Below, piece after piece: positions 16,996-25,140 of a DNA stretch of 64,000 nucleotides. Made by a program: the position numbers and the translations under genes. Within the stretch, counting starts at the first letter, position 1. Each line of letters starts with the position of its first letter. The stretch spans positions 2,666,001 through 2,730,000 of the forward strand of contig NZ_CP015163.1 in assembly GCF_003312875.1 (NCBI RefSeq), in the 5' to 3' direction. The notes beneath the pieces are model-generated. The model did not search any database. It was not told where the DNA came from and was given only the letters and a program-made list of their open reading frames with translations. This stretch comes from Amycolatopsis albispora (GTDB lineage Bacteria > Actinomycetota > Actinomycetes > Mycobacteriales > Pseudonocardiaceae).

Positions 16996-17638
16996 ACTTC
17001 CCCCTCCCTGATAACTCGAGGTTAACACGGGTTTTCGACGCCCCGCAAGGCGCCGGGCTTGATCGACCACGAATGCCTGAAAATCGGCACTCGAGCTGGA
17101 ATTACACGGACGTCATTTCCGTTCAGTTGAAGCTGGCGTGCCGTCAGGTGAACGACACCCGTTGCCCACCTGCGCAAGTGACAGGAAGGATCTGCTGTGT
17201 CCATTGTCGTTAACACGTTCACTCCCGACTATAAAAGGCCGGAAATCGCACCCGCTTAGCGGCATCGGGCGGGATGGAATCGGCCCGCATCCTTCATGAC
17301 GCGACCAGCCCGGCCATGGCGGTCTCGGCCAGACCGTGCCGCAAGAGGTGCTCGCCCACTTTCTCTGTGAACGTGACATCAGCCCCAGAGCTGGAGCAAA
17401 ACTGGAGCGGCGTATGCGCACGAAGCCATCTCGCGCAGCAGATTCTCTGTTTCCGCAAGTCAGCGACCTGCCGGTGCGCGCCGCGATCGCCAGCGAAGCC
17501 GCGGTGTGACCCCGCCCGCCGCCGATCCACCGTCGCCAACATGTCCTGGACCAGGACAACCTGAGTGGTGTGTGTTGCACGTGCCGTAGCGGCATGTGAT
17601 GTCGTGGGGGTACCACGGCACGAAAGGCACCCTCCGCG
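16996..17638. other. intergenic region with one possible 20-codon ORF
   Basis: No confident gene lies here. On the plus strand, GTG 17197 to TAG 17259 encodes MSIVVNTFTPDYKRPEIAPA if GTG is read as Met, with AGGAAGGA spaced six bases upstream. The A/T-rich codons and good ribosome binding site make translation possible, but no maturation gene is beside it. A short inverted repeat (CGTGG-GGGTA-CCACG, 17603-17617) precedes the MerR gene and could be its operator. Long minus-strand frames across the region look like shadows. Confidence 0.3.
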
Positions 17639-18478
17639 ATGCACCTCTCCTTCACGCCTCCCCACCAGGTCAAGATCGGTGACGCGGCCGCGTTCGCCGG
17701 GACGACCCCGCGCGCGATTCGCCACTACCACGAGATCGGCCTGCTGCCGGAGCCCGAGCGGGGCGCGGACGGCCGCCGCCGCTACGGCTACGACGACATG
17801 ATCCGCTTGCTGTGGATCCGCAGGATGGCAGAGGCCAGCATCAGCCTGGACGACATGCGGGCCGCCTTCGACGAAACCCGGGGCATCGAGGAGAGCCTGG
17901 GCCGACTGGAGGAAACCCTGGCCGCCAAGGAGTCCGCCATCAAACGCCAGCGCGCCGTTGTCCAGCGACTGCGGGCCGTGGGCAGCCCCCTCGGGCTGCT
18001 CTCCGAACTGGTGACGGACCGGCTCAGCCACCTGCCCCCGGGCGCACTGCGCCGCTCCGACCTGGACACCCTGCTGGTCACGGAACGAGTCTTCGGCCCG
18101 CTGGGCGCCGCTGTCCAGGCGAGCGTGTCCATCGTGCTGGCCACCCACCCAGACCTCCGGGCCGAGGACGACCGTCTCGACGCCGCGGAAGCCGCCCTCG
18201 ACGACGGCGTCGATCCCCATGACCCCCGCGTCGAAGAACTCGCCGCGCAGCGACACGCCCACCACAAAGCTTTGGAGAAGGCCATCGAGGCGGACGGGCT
18301 GGACATCGACGAGGAGAAGCTCTTCGAGACCTACGACGCCGACCTGACGGGCGAGGAGCCCGCGCGGATGAGCGTCTCCGAAGCGGTCACGAAGATGCCC
18401 TATGGCTTCTCCCCTGCCCGGACCCGCTGCCTGGAACTCACGGCGGAACTCCTGGCCAAGGATCGCGCAGACAGATGA
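17639..18478 (+). CDS. MerR-family transcriptional regulator
   Basis: 279 codons. The N-terminal winged helix is clear (KIGDAAAFAGTTPRAIRHYH, then EIGLLPEPERGADGRRRYGY with DDMIRLLWIRRMAEA), then a coiled-coil dimerisation helix (IEESLGRLEETLAAKESAIK) and a C-terminal domain of about 150 residues rich in acidic residues with no Cys/His metal-site pattern. The effector is therefore more likely a small organic ligand than a metal. It stands alone; a short inverted repeat at 17603-17617 is a candidate binding site. Confidence 0.88.
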   Translation: MHLSFTPPHQVKIGDAAAFAGTTPRAIRHYHEIGLLPEPERGADGRRRYGYDDMIRLLWIRRMAEASISLDDMRAAFDETRGIEESLGRLEETLAAKESAIKRQRAVVQRLRAVGSPLGLLSELVTDRLSHLPPGALRRSDLDTLLVTERVFGPLGAAVQASVSIVLATHPDLRAEDDRLDAAEAALDDGVDPHDPRVEELAAQRHAHHKALEKAIEADGLDIDEEKLFETYDADLTGEEPARMSVSEAVTKMPYGFSPARTRCLELTAELLAKDRADR

Positions 18479-18506
18479 CCGCCTGGTCGGCATGCTGCGA
18501 AACGAC

Positions 18507-18620
18507 GCGTAGTCGTCGCCGACGACCTCGGTGCACCGGGTTCCGGCTGGCGCGACGCCTGCGGCCCGACGTCGTGTTGCCGGGCATCCGGATGCCCAAA
18601 GTGGACGGACTACGAGCGCC
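18507..18620 (+). pseudogene. response-regulator receiver-domain remnant
   Basis: Right after the MerR gene, one frame reads RVVVADD (start of a NarL-type receiver, with the acidic pair) and another frame, about 15 codons on, reads ARRLRPDVVLPGIRMPKVDG, the phospho-acceptor strand region, where the expected Asp after VVL is replaced by Pro. The stretch between these blocks in a normal receiver is missing and no HTH follows. This is a deleted, frameshifted relic. On the opposite strand, from 18829 to about 18680, a short frame beginning MTVELRERMAAGFLVTSELH is a second possible fragment. Confidence 0.45.
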
Positions 18621-18888
18621 CCACCAACGGACCTGCGGAGGCGATGGCCTCGGTGGCGATCCGCACCGGTAACCGGCCTGCGTTGATCGGTGCGCAGCGC
18701 GTCCGACAACCAGGCGCTCAGTTCGGCGACGTCCTGGTCGGGATGGGTGGTTTCGTCGAGTGACTGCTGGTGGAGTTCGCTGGTCACGAGGAAGCCCGCG
18801 GCCATGCGTTCGCGGAGTTCCACGGTCATCGGGGTGCCGACCGCCGCGGCGGCATCGTGATCCACCGACGGCGACGTCGAGCCCGGTA

Positions 18889-19704
18889 CTATTTCGTGCC
18901 CGAGCGGAGAATGGTGTGCAACTCCGCTGCCACGCGCTCGTGATCGAACACCGGGAACCCGAGGTGCCGGGCCGTGCGTTCGGCGAGCCTTCGGTACAGG
19001 CTGACGGTGGCCAGCAAGGCCTGCTCGCTGTCCCGCGCGCCGAATCCGGACCAGCACCGCTCGAGCTCGGCCTGCACGTCGCTGTCCATCCAGCGGCGCA
19101 GGCGGGTGCCCAGGTACCGGGTGTCGAAGCCGCTGCCGTAGCGCGCCCGGTGCTCCCACTCGATCATGCGCAGGAGTTCTTCCTTGAGATCGTGGTCCCG
19201 CAGCTTCACCGACCACGGCTCGTCGCGCACGATCGCCTTGGCCGCCATCAGGGCCGCGGCCCACGCCCAGTTGACCGACTCGCTGAACTCGTCGGCCTCC
19301 GGCGCCATCGCCACCTCCGGCCGGTGTACGACGGTGCCGGCGGCGCCGTCCTTGTCGAGGAGCACCTTGAACGGCCGGTCATAGCTGCGCCCGGCGAAGG
19401 CGACGGCCGGCAGCAGGGTGAAATCGAGCTTGCCGCCGGCGTAGTACACGAGCCGGGTGGGATTGCCGTCATCGTCTTCGAGTCGTTCGACCACAAGAAC
19501 TTCACCGAGCCGCGTCCACCAGGACTCGTCCTCGAGCAACGCCGGAACGTCCGTGGCGAAAACCTGAATGTCCCGATCCGACAAAGGGTGGGCCGTGCCC
19601 TCCGCAGCGGATCCGGTGAGGACCAGCCCCCGCACGTCCGGCCGGGTCCTGGCCCAGGAAATAAGCGTGGAAATCGCGTCGCCGTAGTCCATGCCGGTGC
19701 TCAT
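18889..19704 (-). CDS. AadE/ANT(6)-like aminoglycoside adenylyltransferase
   Basis: 271 codons; the ATG at 19704 overlaps the stop of the upstream gene (TGATG), so it is translationally coupled. The nucleotidyltransferase signature is present (LTGSAAEGTAHPLSDRDIQV, about residue 33), with a third acidic residue in KLDFTLLP. The C-terminal helical part matches AadE enzymes (WAWAAALMAAKAIVRDEPWS, then LLRMIEWEH and a LGFPVFD tail). ANT(6) enzymes add AMP to streptomycin; for an environmental actinomycete the true substrate may be another amine, or another protein. The unusual coupling to an unknown membrane protein favours a role beyond plain resistance. Confidence 0.75.
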   Translation of the reverse strand: MSTGMDYGDAISTLISWARTRPDVRGLVLTGSAAEGTAHPLSDRDIQVFATDVPALLEDESWWTRLGEVLVVERLEDDDGNPTRLVYYAGGKLDFTLLPAVAFAGRSYDRPFKVLLDKDGAAGTVVHRPEVAMAPEADEFSESVNWAWAAALMAAKAIVRDEPWSVKLRDHDLKEELLRMIEWEHRARYGSGFDTRYLGTRLRRWMDSDVQAELERCWSGFGARDSEQALLATVSLYRRLAERTARHLGFPVFDHERVAAELHTILRSGTK

Positions 19705-21008
19705 CAGATAATGTGGTTGGGGTTCTTCTTCATCAGGGCCCACACGTAATACCACTTGCTGTCGCGGAGATCACGAGTAGTGTTTTCCGCCTTGGCGTGG
19801 ATGATGCCCCACAGCCCGCCGGTTGCTCCCAGAGTCGCGACCGCGGCCTGCAACGCAGGACCGTACACGGCGACGAGAACCGCTCCCACGGTACCGACGG
19901 CCGCCCCGGACATGGCCAGTGACTTCTTCCGCTTCACCTTGTCCATCTCGGACCTTATCGCACGGACTTCGTCCTTGATCTGCAGGCCCAGCTTGGCGAG
20001 TTCGGTCTCGGACCGCACGTCGTCGACGGCTTCGTCCATGTCCAGGAACCGCTGCCGCATGAAATCGCGAAAGGCCGAGTACGCACTGAATTCTTCGACA
20101 GTGATCTTACTGAATTCGCGCAGTTCGATCCCATCGACAAAAGGAAGGTCGATGGCCAAGATCGGCCGGACCAGCCGGCTCTTCACGGGCTCCTCCGTCG
20201 TGGCGGCAATCGCCCGCCCGTCCTTCACCAGGTAGTCCACGGCGCCAACTCGTTGAGGCGACGTCATCCTGCCCAGTGCCTGGCCGTGCACGACCTCCTC
20301 CGCCGCCGTCGCATACCGGGGGAGGTACCACGCCAGGCCCGCCTTCAGCAGCGGCTCCGCATCCAGGAGCCACTCCCCCAAGGCGGGCAGGTCAGGACAG
20401 TGGATACCGAACGACTCGCGGCGACTGTTCCGGTCGAGGTACCTGCGTGCGCGATTAAGACGGTAACCATCGGCCCGCGTGGGAAACCGCTTCCGCCGGA
20501 TCCGGTGGATGTCCTCCTTCGCTTTCGCTGCTTTCTCATTCGCCGGATCGAGATTCTGCGTGCCGACGACGTGGAAGTCCGCGGTGTCCTCGTGCGTCAG
20601 GAGCAAGGTGTCCGATATCAGCGCCGTCCGCTTGGTGATCCGGCTGAATTCACTACCGCCACCACCACTGGAAAGGAAGACCGAGAAGCGGGACCGCTCC
20701 AATTTTTCGCCACCCACGACGTGTTCGTTGTCCTGATGCCACAGCAGGTGCGCGTACCGGCAAGCCACTTCGGCCAAGTACTCTGCGTCCGGCTCGTTCT
20801 TGCCCCTGCGGAAGTCGTGCAGCAGCCAGAAGAACTCCCGCATGTTCTTCGCGACCACATCGTCCTGCTTGACCAAGGTGTCGGGGCCGTAGATCTCCCT
20901 CTCCAAGGAGCGGATCCGGCGGGCGTGCCAGCGCGCGCTGGACGCACATCCGCATTCAAGCTCGTCTCGCAGCTTCCGCAACAAGTTGACCTTGGATTGA
21001 CGGTCCAC
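19704..21008 (-). CDS. unknown protein with C-terminal membrane hairpin, coupled to an AadE-like enzyme
   Basis: 434 codons. Residues 1-340 are soluble and charged, with no motif I recognise; a Gly-rich loop (FLSSGGGGSEF, about residue 114) stands out. After a helical stretch (MDEAVDDVRSETELAKLGLQ) come a Lys/Arg cluster and two hydrophobic segments (MSGAAVGTVGAVLVAVYGPA and LQAAVATLGATGGLWGIIHA), then a basic tail ending KKNPNHII. The stop overlaps the AadE-like start. A membrane-anchored protein paired with a nucleotidyltransferase could be a defence or signalling unit, but no function can be assigned. Confidence 0.65.
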   Translation of the reverse strand: MDRQSKVNLLRKLRDELECGCASSARWHARRIRSLEREIYGPDTLVKQDDVVAKNMREFFWLLHDFRRGKNEPDAEYLAEVACRYAHLLWHQDNEHVVGGEKLERSRFSVFLSSGGGGSEFSRITKRTALISDTLLLTHEDTADFHVVGTQNLDPANEKAAKAKEDIHRIRRKRFPTRADGYRLNRARRYLDRNSRRESFGIHCPDLPALGEWLLDAEPLLKAGLAWYLPRYATAAEEVVHGQALGRMTSPQRVGAVDYLVKDGRAIAATTEEPVKSRLVRPILAIDLPFVDGIELREFSKITVEEFSAYSAFRDFMRQRFLDMDEAVDDVRSETELAKLGLQIKDEVRAIRSEMDKVKRKKSLAMSGAAVGTVGAVLVAVYGPALQAAVATLGATGGLWGIIHAKAENTTRDLRDSKWYYVWALMKKNPNHII

Positions 21009-21038
21009 AGCAGCCCTCCCGAGTCCAGTTACGACAGC

Positions 21039-22133
21039 TTATTCCCGGTTCGGTCCCGGCGCCGCCTGTCTCGGTGTCACGGTGACGCTGCCCCCGGCCG
21101 CCTCGATTTTCCGCTTCGCGTCCTCGGCGGTTTGCCGGGAGACCTTCTTCAGGATCGTCCGCGGAACGGCCTCGCCCAGGTTCTTGGCGTCTCGCAAGGC
21201 AAGTCCGAGGCCGAGGTCCTCGTAGACGACCTTGATGACCTGGATCTTCTTGCGCCCCGCGTGCTGGAGGACGACGGCGAACTCGTCCTGTGCGGGCGGC
21301 GCCTCGGTGGCTGGCCGGACAGCAGGGCGGTGCCCTGCGCGGCGGTCAACCGCAGGCCGGTGTCCTTGCCGGTGAGGTCCTGGATTACCGGGGTGAGCGG
21401 CCCGGCACGCACCGGCTCGGGCAGCTCCTCCAGCAGGACCGCCGACAGCGTCGCCATGCCCGAACCCCGGTCGAACGGCGAAACCCCCTCCACGGCCTGG
21501 AACAGGGCCACCCCCAGCGAGAACAGGTCGGAAGCGGGCACCGCGGGCTGTCCCTTGGCGCGCTCGGCGCGAGGTAGGGGATCGAGCCGATCACCATGCC
21601 GCCTTCGGCCACGGTCGCCTGCCCGGCGGCCTTGGCGATGCCGAAGTCGGCGAGCATCGGCGTGCCGTTCTTGGCGAGCATGATGTTGTCGGCTTGACAT
21701 CCCGGTGGATGACACCGGCTTCGTGGCAGGCCGACAGTGCCGACAGCATGGCCACCGCCACGTGCTGGGCCGTCGCCACGGGAACCGGCTCGGGCAGGTC
21801 GACCTCGTCGGCCAGCGAGCGGTCGGGAACGTACTGCATGACCGTCCAGGCACCCCGCGCTCGACGAGCACGTCGTGCACGGTGACGATGTTCGGGTGGT
21901 CGCGCAGCCGGGCGGCGTTGCGTGCCTCCAGCGAAGCCCGTTCGATCATCTCGGGGGGTCAGCTCGCCCGTCCCTGGGGAACGGCGACCTCCTTGACGGC
22001 CACCTGAACGCCCAGTGCGCTGTCCTCGGCCAGCCAGACGCGGCCGTAACCGCCGCGCCCCAACTGGCTGAGCAGCCGGTAGCGCCCACCGGCGAGGGTC
22101 AGTCCGGGCACGGCGAAGGCGAGTTCCGGATTT
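21039..22133 (-). pseudogene. Ser/Thr protein kinase fused to ribosomal L7/L12-like C-terminal domain, multiply frameshifted
   Basis: Kinase blocks occur in order but in different frames: the glycine loop and VAIK-type Lys (LGRGGYGRVWLAEDSALG with VAVKEV), DHPNIVTVHDVLVERG, the catalytic loop HRDVKP, the DFG region (IMLAKNGTPMLADFGIAKAA), APE-like IGSIPYLAP, then ASDLFSLGVALFQAVEG. At least four frame changes separate them. After a short linker, the last 85 codons read FAVVLQHAGRKKIQVIKVVY and RTILKKVSRQTAEDAKRKIE, which is the L7/L12 C-terminal fold. The TAA is at 21039. Such kinases normally phosphorylate Ser/Thr; here it is either decayed or in a stretch of poor sequence. The start is uncertain (GTG 22133 or 22111). 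Confidence 0.72.
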
Positions 22134-22139
22134 CACCTC

Positions 22140-22345
22140 AGCGCTCGTAGTTGACGAACGGCTGGTGAAAGTCCGCGTCCCGCAACTGTCCTCACTCCAC
22201 AGTGGACCGAGGCCCGGCGCCGGCCTGGTCGTTTCCCAGGCGGTGCTGGGTGCGACGCCCTGCCGGGCGCGAGTCCCGCGATCGGGTTGACCGGGCCGCC
22301 GGACATGCCGGCGAAGCTGCACCCTGGCCCGTCGCCACCGCAGTC
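22140..22345 (-). pseudogene. possible remnant of a trypsin-like protein upstream of the kinase
   Basis: Minus-strand frames contain CSFAGMSGGPV, similar to the catalytic Ser region of trypsin-like peptidases, and, in another frame, a plausible protein end (LRDADFHQPFVNYER then stop at about 22139) immediately before the kinase start. The pieces are short and out of frame, so this is a weak call. Confidence 0.25.
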
Positions 22346-22346
22346 C

Positions 22347-22997
22347 CTACTGCGTCGCGCGCCAATAGCGGACTTCGCCGTGGGCTGGGATGAGGTAGCC
22401 GATGCCGCGTTGCTCAGGTGGTGGTTCCCCGTCGAGGTCGGCGGCATAAACCCGGCCGGACACCTCCTCCCCGATCAGGCCGAGCGAGTAGCCGGCACGG
22501 GCATGGAGCCGCCTGCCGATGTCAGCCAGCCAGTCGTCGATCGGCCACCGCCAGGTCAGGTGCGCCAACGCACCATCGGCGTCAACCGGGTAAGGGAAGG
22601 CAGCTACCTGTGGGACAGCGCGTTCCAACGCGCCCAGCGGCAGGTAGAAGTCCAGCCAGTCGCTCCCGCCGTCCTCGCGAATGGCCACCATTCCGCACAC
22701 GACCGGTGTCCCGTCTGGCAGTGCAACGATCCCGCGCAAGTGCTGATAGCGCCGCAAGGACTCGAACGTGCAGCCGACAGCAGCTTGCTCATGCGGTTCA
22801 CGGTCGTGACTCCCGTACCAGGCCGGAACAGCAACGACTTCACCGAACGCGGTAAGCGCACGCGCCAACCGCGCGTCACTGGTCGGCCCGAGCTCCAAGG
22901 CAAGCTCGTAGAAGCCGCCATGCCAGTTCTCAGCCAGGGTGAACGCCGCAGCCTCCGTCACCGCATGATCATGCACCAGCCGGCCCAGGTCCGCCAC
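22347..22997 (-). CDS. hypothetical protein
   Basis: 216 codons with good codon bias, reading from GTG 22997; no clear ribosome binding site precedes it, so the start could lie further in. The protein is soluble, acidic and Trp/Tyr-rich (ENWHGGFYELALELGP; DWLDFYLPLGALE; WRWPIDDWLADIG), with no signal peptide or membrane segment. The length and Trp-rich beta/alpha pattern resemble the small immunity-like or domain-of-unknown-function proteins common beside conflict genes, but no family is recognised. The 69 bases to the next gene hold no terminator. Confidence 0.55.
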   Translation of the reverse strand: MADLGRLVHDHAVTEAAAFTLAENWHGGFYELALELGPTSDARLARALTAFGEVVAVPAWYGSHDREPHEQAAVGCTFESLRRYQHLRGIVALPDGTPVVCGMVAIREDGGSDWLDFYLPLGALERAVPQVAAFPYPVDADGALAHLTWRWPIDDWLADIGRRLHARAGYSLGLIGEEVSGRVYAADLDGEPPPEQRGIGYLIPAHGEVRYWRATQ

Positions 22998-23066
22998 GAA
23001 GATTCAAGAGCAGGAGGGTATGACATGGACGGCGCCCATGGGTACACGACGACCGAGTAAGGCGGG

Positions 23067-24272
23067 TCAGGGCGAATGCGCGTCGTCCGGAGCTGGCACC
23101 AGGTCGAGGAACTCCCAGTGCGCCCCGGGTTGTGCGCCGCTGAGCCACGTCCCGCAGTTCTGCAGTACCACCGGGTTGGAGGTGATGTGCTGGGTGCCGG
23201 TGCCGAGATCACGCAGGAACCGGTCGATCGGGCCGCGCCGGATTGCCGCCGTACCCGCCCAGCGATGCACCGTCTGCCCGATGTCCGACACCGTCCACGT
23301 CGTGTGGTTGAGCGCCAGCCTGATCAGGGTGTCCTGCTCGGTGCTGAGCAGCTCGCCCGCGGCCAGGGTCTCTTCGTTGCCGCGCCAGACCTGCATCGCC
23401 CACGCCCGCGCGGCGCGGAGCTTCGCCTCGGCGCTCGCGTATTCGGCGTGGAACTGCGCGGTGTCGACGGCGGCGTTGCGCGTGCCCGACCTGGCCGCGG
23501 CCACCAGTTTCAGCTCGTCGAGCAGGCGCCGCCCGACGCCGAGCGCCCAGGCGGTGTGCCCGACCGCGGCCAGGTTCACCAGGCCGGCGCGGTAGACCGC
23601 GCCACCGTGCGCCGGTTCCTTGGTCGCCGCCGCATAGGTGTGCGTCTCCGGGACGAGTACGTCGGTGCAGTGGTAGTCGATGCTGTTCGTCGCCCGCAGC
23701 CCGAGCACGTCCCAGTTGTCCACCAGCTCCACCTGCGACTTCGGCATCGCCAGCACGCGAAGCTCCCCGGTGCCCTCGACCTGGATCGCGCTGTGGATGT
23801 GGGTGGCCAGCGACATCCCGGAGGCGAACTGCCAGCTGCCGCTCACCAGGTAGCCGCCGTCCACCACGACGGCCCTGCCCGGCCGGGTCCCGTGCCCCGC
23901 CAGCAACGCGTACTCGCCGCCCGCGACGTCGGGGAACAAATCCGCCGCCGCGACCGCGCCGAGATAGGCGGCGGTCGTGCCGGTGACCAGCTGCAGCGCC
24001 ATCATCGTCCACCCGGCCGCGGCATCGTGGTAGCTGAGCCGCTCGTGCGTCTCGATCAGCTGGCACGGGGAGAACTCGTGGCCGCCGAGCTCGCGCGGCA
24101 GCCCGGCGCGGACGATGCCCGCGTCCAGTAGCGCCCGCGCGGTGTCGTCGGTGAGCCTGCCGAGTTCCTCCGCCGCGTCCGCGTCCGCGTCGACCGCCTC
24201 GCCGAGCGCGTCGATCCGGGCCAGCATCGCGGGAAGTTCTTCGCTGACGTGCAGCCGGACCGAAGCCGTCAT
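23067..24272 (-). CDS. acyl-CoA dehydrogenase-fold flavin monooxygenase-like protein
   Basis: 401 codons. The order fits the class D two-component monooxygenases (HpaH/HsaA type): N-terminal helices (ARALLDAGIVRAGLPRELGG), the beta-barrel middle part (LVSGSWQFASGMSLATHIHS), and a C-terminal helical bundle (DIGQTVHRWAGTAAIRRGPI, then FLRDLGTGTQHITSNP). The HRWAG and R-DLGTGTQH motifs contact flavin in this group. These enzymes hydroxylate small aromatics or carrier-bound substrates with FMNH2 from a separate reductase, which is not seen here. An ordinary dehydrogenase role is less likely because the usual catalytic Glu context is absent. Confidence 0.75.
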   Translation of the reverse strand: MTASVRLHVSEELPAMLARIDALGEAVDADADAAEELGRLTDDTARALLDAGIVRAGLPRELGGHEFSPCQLIETHERLSYHDAAAGWTMMALQLVTGTTAAYLGAVAAADLFPDVAGGEYALLAGHGTRPGRAVVVDGGYLVSGSWQFASGMSLATHIHSAIQVEGTGELRVLAMPKSQVELVDNWDVLGLRATNSIDYHCTDVLVPETHTYAAATKEPAHGGAVYRAGLVNLAAVGHTAWALGVGRRLLDELKLVAAARSGTRNAAVDTAQFHAEYASAEAKLRAARAWAMQVWRGNEETLAAGELLSTEQDTLIRLALNHTTWTVSDIGQTVHRWAGTAAIRRGPIDRFLRDLGTGTQHITSNPVVLQNCGTWLSGAQPGAHWEFLDLVPAPDDAHSP

Positions 24273-24419
24273 GGGAGGGTGCTCCTTGTCGTCGACGCCA
24301 CTGGCCGATCACGATAGCGAGGAATCGGCGTGTCCCCCGTGCCTCGGCGAAGTGCGGAGCCGGGCAGGTCCATTGTCACTTCGCCCACGGACAGAAGTTC
24401 CACCGCGTGGATCGCGGGC

Positions 24420-24953
24420 TTACGGGCCCCACCAGCCGCGTCGGTTGTCGGCGGCCCGTTTGTCGTGCTCCTTCGACGGGGAGGCGGCGCCCATCAGGAT
24501 GAGGACAACCGCGATGAGGAACAGGACGGCGCCCGTCAGCCAGCGGATCTCACCCGAGAGCGAGGCGACCACCCACGCCACCAGCGCCACGGTGATCAAG
24601 GTGAGGACGACGTTTCGCCGTCGCCGGGCCCGCCGCTGGTCCACGCGGCGCCGCGAACCAGCTTGCCGGTCGATCGCCCCGCGAAGGCCCTTCCGGAAAC
24701 GCTCCTCCTCGGCAGGCGACGCCCGCCGGCCGGGCGCGGTCCGACGCGAGCCGAGCAGGCGCACCCCGGTCGCCTCCCACCCTTTCGGGCCACGCACCAA
24801 CTCGAACGACACACGGTCGCCCGCCCTCAACGACACCGGCCCGGGCGACCCCATGCTCGCCGTGCACACGAACACGTCGAAGCCACCGTCGTCCGCACGA
24901 ATCGAGCCTTCGCCCGCCCCGGTGTCGAACGTCGTCACCGTTCCCCTACCCAT
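24420..24953 (-). CDS. cold-shock-like domain fused to a two-helix membrane anchor
   Basis: 177 codons. Residues 1-70 form a cold-shock OB fold (GRGTVTTFDTGAGEGSIRAD, then VFVCTAS and RAGDRVSFELVRGPKGWEA), although the aromatic RNP1/RNP2 residues are partly replaced (GSI for GFI; FVCTAS for FVHFSA). A highly basic linker of about 45 residues follows, then two hydrophobic segments (VVLTLITVALVAWVVASLSG and LTGAVLFLIAVVLILMGAAS) and a short charged tail. It would tether a nucleic-acid-binding domain to the membrane. Monocistronic. Confidence 0.78.
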   Translation of the reverse strand: MGRGTVTTFDTGAGEGSIRADDGGFDVFVCTASMGSPGPVSLRAGDRVSFELVRGPKGWEATGVRLLGSRRTAPGRRASPAEEERFRKGLRGAIDRQAGSRRRVDQRRARRRRNVVLTLITVALVAWVVASLSGEIRWLTGAVLFLIAVVLILMGAASPSKEHDKRAADNRRGWWGP

Positions 24954-25140
24954 CCCGCCGCCCTCTCAGCTGACTTCGCACCGCCGCCACCTTGTTCGCT
25001 CGAGTAAGCGTTGTGGGTCGCCTACCATTCCACCGGAGGGATCCCAGCAGTTACCTCCGGGGTAATCGACTCGGCCCCCGATCCTGGCCAGGCTGGCGAG
25101 CACCGGGCAGAGCCGCTGCCCCGAGAACTGGGAGAAACCC

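Noticed and set aside
17294..19264. 656-codon minus-strand frame across the MerR gene
   Set aside because: Runs through three unrelated regions and is antisense to the MerR HTH; only its last 20 codons and a short stretch near 18700-18829 look protein-like, which is too little to call a gene.
23025..23060. Mini-ORF MDGAHGYTTTE with GGAGG upstream on the plus strand
   Set aside because: No modifying enzyme or any plus-strand gene follows, and the region is the 5' flank of a minus-strand gene; likely chance.
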